DNA of 64,000 nucleotides. It comes from JAITVM01 sp031551135 (GTDB lineage: Bacteria; Bacillota; Clostridia; Lachnospirales; JAITVM01). Positions within the stretch are counted from its first letter, which is position 1. Every line of letters starts with the position of its first letter. The DNA is taken from positions 1 to 64,000 of the forward strand of contig JAVBOA010000006.1 of the NCBI GenBank assembly GCA_031551135.1, read 5' to 3'. Positions 63,066 to 64,000 of this stretch are shown piece after piece. Both the position numbers and the translations under genes were made by a program. Under the pieces are notes generated by a model. That model was not told the origin of the DNA, did not search any database, and was given only the letters and a program-made list of their open reading frames with translations.

Positions 63066-63094
63066 ATTTTATCAAAATACGCTCACTATGTCAA
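63066..63094 (-). promoter_or_regulatory. ilv-leu operon promoter
   Basis: On the minus strand TTGACA (63089-63094), 17-bp spacer, TAAAAT (63066-63071) with an extended TG. Transcription would start near 63059, giving a leader of about 87 nt. A further TATAAT on this strand at 63130-63135 lacks a good -35. Confidence 0.75.
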
Positions 63095-63171
63095 CATAAA
63101 GCAAGAAAATTTAAACAAAAATACACTATATTATACATAATGTCTAATCGTTAAAAAAGCATTTTTGTCAA

Positions 63172-63936
63172 TTAATGTTTACGCATATGGTTTAAATTTC
63201 CGTTATTTTTTATTTTCAGAATTTCCGCCATAACAGAAATTGCAATTTCTCCGGGCGTTCCGTCCGATATATCGATTCCTATCGGCGCATAAATTTGAGC
63301 AATCGTTTCTTCAGATACTCCTTCGGATTTCAACCGCTCAAGCAAAGTCTTTACTTTTGTTTTTGAACCAATCATCCCTAAATAAGCGTATTTTTTGTTT
63401 ATGCAATGTGACAAAGCGTCATAATCGTATTTATGCCCCGATGTGCAAATAATAATATAAGTGTTTTCATCAAATTCATATTTTTCCGGAATCTCAGAAA
63501 CATAATTAGCTTTTTCGAATAATGGTTTAAACTCTTCGCGGCTGTCGACAACCGTAATATTAAAAGCAGTGTTTTTGGCAATGCTATAAATACTTTGGGA
63601 AACATGTCCGCCGCCGAAAACTAATAATTTCTTGTCGTCGCCCAAAACAACGCCAAAGCCTTTTATGCCTCCGCCGCAAATCATTCCCTTTTCTTCCAGT
63701 TTGAAATCAAATTCGAAAGTCTTTTTGTTTTCCAGAATCGAATTTTTCGCTAATTGAATTATTAAATATTCTGTTGTTCCGCCGCCGACCGTTCCGCTGA
63801 TATTTCCGTTTTTATCAACAGCGATAACTTGTCCGGGCGTTCCGGGTGCGCCTGATGCTTTATCCGTGATTGTTACAAACGCAACCTTTTGCCCTGATTT
63901 TATTCTTTCCTCAATAAATTTTAAAGTTTTAAGCAT
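63172..63936 (-). CDS. XdhC/CoxI family protein
   Basis: 254 residues. The N-terminal XdhC_CoxI segment AFVTITDKASGAPGTPGQ, GGTTEYLI and the cysteine motif KGMICGGGIKGF are followed by a Rossmann domain (LLVFGGGHVSQSIYSIA, VVDSREEF, YLGMIGSKTKV). Family members insert or sulfurate the molybdenum cofactor of xanthine dehydrogenase-type hydroxylases. The ATG lies only 4 bp after the stop of a gene running off the right edge, so it belongs to a larger operon, possibly a molybdenum hydroxylase cluster. Confidence 0.88.
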   Translation of the reverse strand: MLKTLKFIEERIKSGQKVAFVTITDKASGAPGTPGQVIAVDKNGNISGTVGGGTTEYLIIQLAKNSILENKKTFEFDFKLEEKGMICGGGIKGFGVVLGDDKKLLVFGGGHVSQSIYSIAKNTAFNITVVDSREEFKPLFEKANYVSEIPEKYEFDENTYIIICTSGHKYDYDALSHCINKKYAYLGMIGSKTKVKTLLERLKSEGVSEETIAQIYAPIGIDISDGTPGEIAISVMAEILKIKNNGNLNHMRKH

Positions 63937-63940
63937 ATTC

Positions 63941-64000
63941 TCACCTATCCAATTTTCTGCGCAAATATAAATACGCTTCCAAAGCCGAGCCGCCTAAACA
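63941..64000 (-). CDS. C-terminal fragment of an unidentified gene at the window edge
   Basis: The minus-strand frame entering from the right edge reads LGGSALEAYLYLRRKLDR and stops at TGA 63943-63941. AGGTGAGAAT, which overlaps this stop, is the RBS of the xdhC gene, the arrangement expected of co-transcribed genes. Only 19 residues are visible, too few for a family assignment. Confidence 0.5.
   Translation of the reverse strand, partial: CLGGSALEAYLYLRRKLDR

Noticed and set aside
63290..63306. Further copy of the 20-bp motif inside xdhC
   Set aside because: TTGAGCAATCG matches only the first half and is explained by coding sequence. A similar GAGCAATCGA match inside prs (about 28850) is also coding.
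1..64000. tRNA, rRNA, CRISPR arrays, prophage or complete insertion sequences
   Set aside because: No tRNA T-arm-like clusters, no regularly spaced direct repeats, and no transposase, integrase or phage structural genes were seen on either strand.

Overview
The window is AT-rich, densely coded bacterial chromosome that looks like a low-GC Gram-positive anaerobe of the Clostridia (Bacillota). The grounds are PolC-type DNA polymerase III, the gene order miaB-ricA(ymcA)-mutS-mutL-miaA-hfq-ynbB shared with Bacillus/Clostridium relatives, the scpA-scpB-D,D-carboxypeptidase-rluB neighbourhood, a GSI-alpha glutamine synthetase, a non-mevalonate isoprenoid enzyme (IspG) and a giant BadF/HgdC-type activase of anaerobic metabolism. 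The genus cannot be told from the sequence alone. I see no rRNA, tRNA, CRISPR array, prophage or transposase gene.

Layout. 1-4.9 kb: lower glycolysis (3' part of gpmI, eno, pgk) with a PHP-type phosphatase between eno and pgk on the other strand. 5.3-9.1 kb: three lipoproteins in a row, one PstS-like and two WG-repeat-like. 9.2-18.0 kb: tRNA modification, mismatch repair and RNA chaperone block. 18.3-28.1 kb (minus strand): activase, polC, ispG. 28.2-33.6 kb: prs, a DHH phosphoesterase, a nucleotidyltransferase, a galE broken by two in-frame TAA codons, and rluB. 33.7-44.6 kb (minus strand): cell wall, chromosome segregation and division genes (two D,D-carboxypeptidases, scpB, scpA, an M50-like membrane protein, ftsZ, divIB, a class A PBP). 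45.0-48.9 kb: glnA, a secreted ComEC-like metallo-hydrolase with its DUF3006 partner, a flavodoxin and a glutathione peroxidase. 48.9-53.1 kb: an accessory stretch with a 40-residue-repeat helical protein and a large secreted carbohydrate-active protein. 53.2-63.1 kb (minus strand): one long branched-chain amino acid operon, ilvN-ilvC-leuC-leuD-leuB-ilvE-ilvD-ilvB followed by manA, preceded by a promoter and an intrinsic terminator in the leader that looks like an attenuator. 63.2-64 kb: an XdhC-family gene and the tail of a gene running off the edge.

The most noteworthy things are not in the housekeeping genes. A family of palindromic intergenic elements ending in ATACTATTTTC/GAAAATAGTAT occurs as three full copies of 112-114 bp, deletion derivatives and solo ends. 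A separate 20-bp motif recurs three times just 3' of genes. galE carries two premature TAA codons in an otherwise well-conserved frame. miaA appears to have AUA at the position where start codons normally follow the local Shine-Dalgarno sequence. The M50-like protein has lost the second histidine of HExxH. A 423-residue protein is built of eight repeats with almost exact 40-residue spacing. Non-ATG starts (ten TTG, three GTG) all fall on the minus strand.
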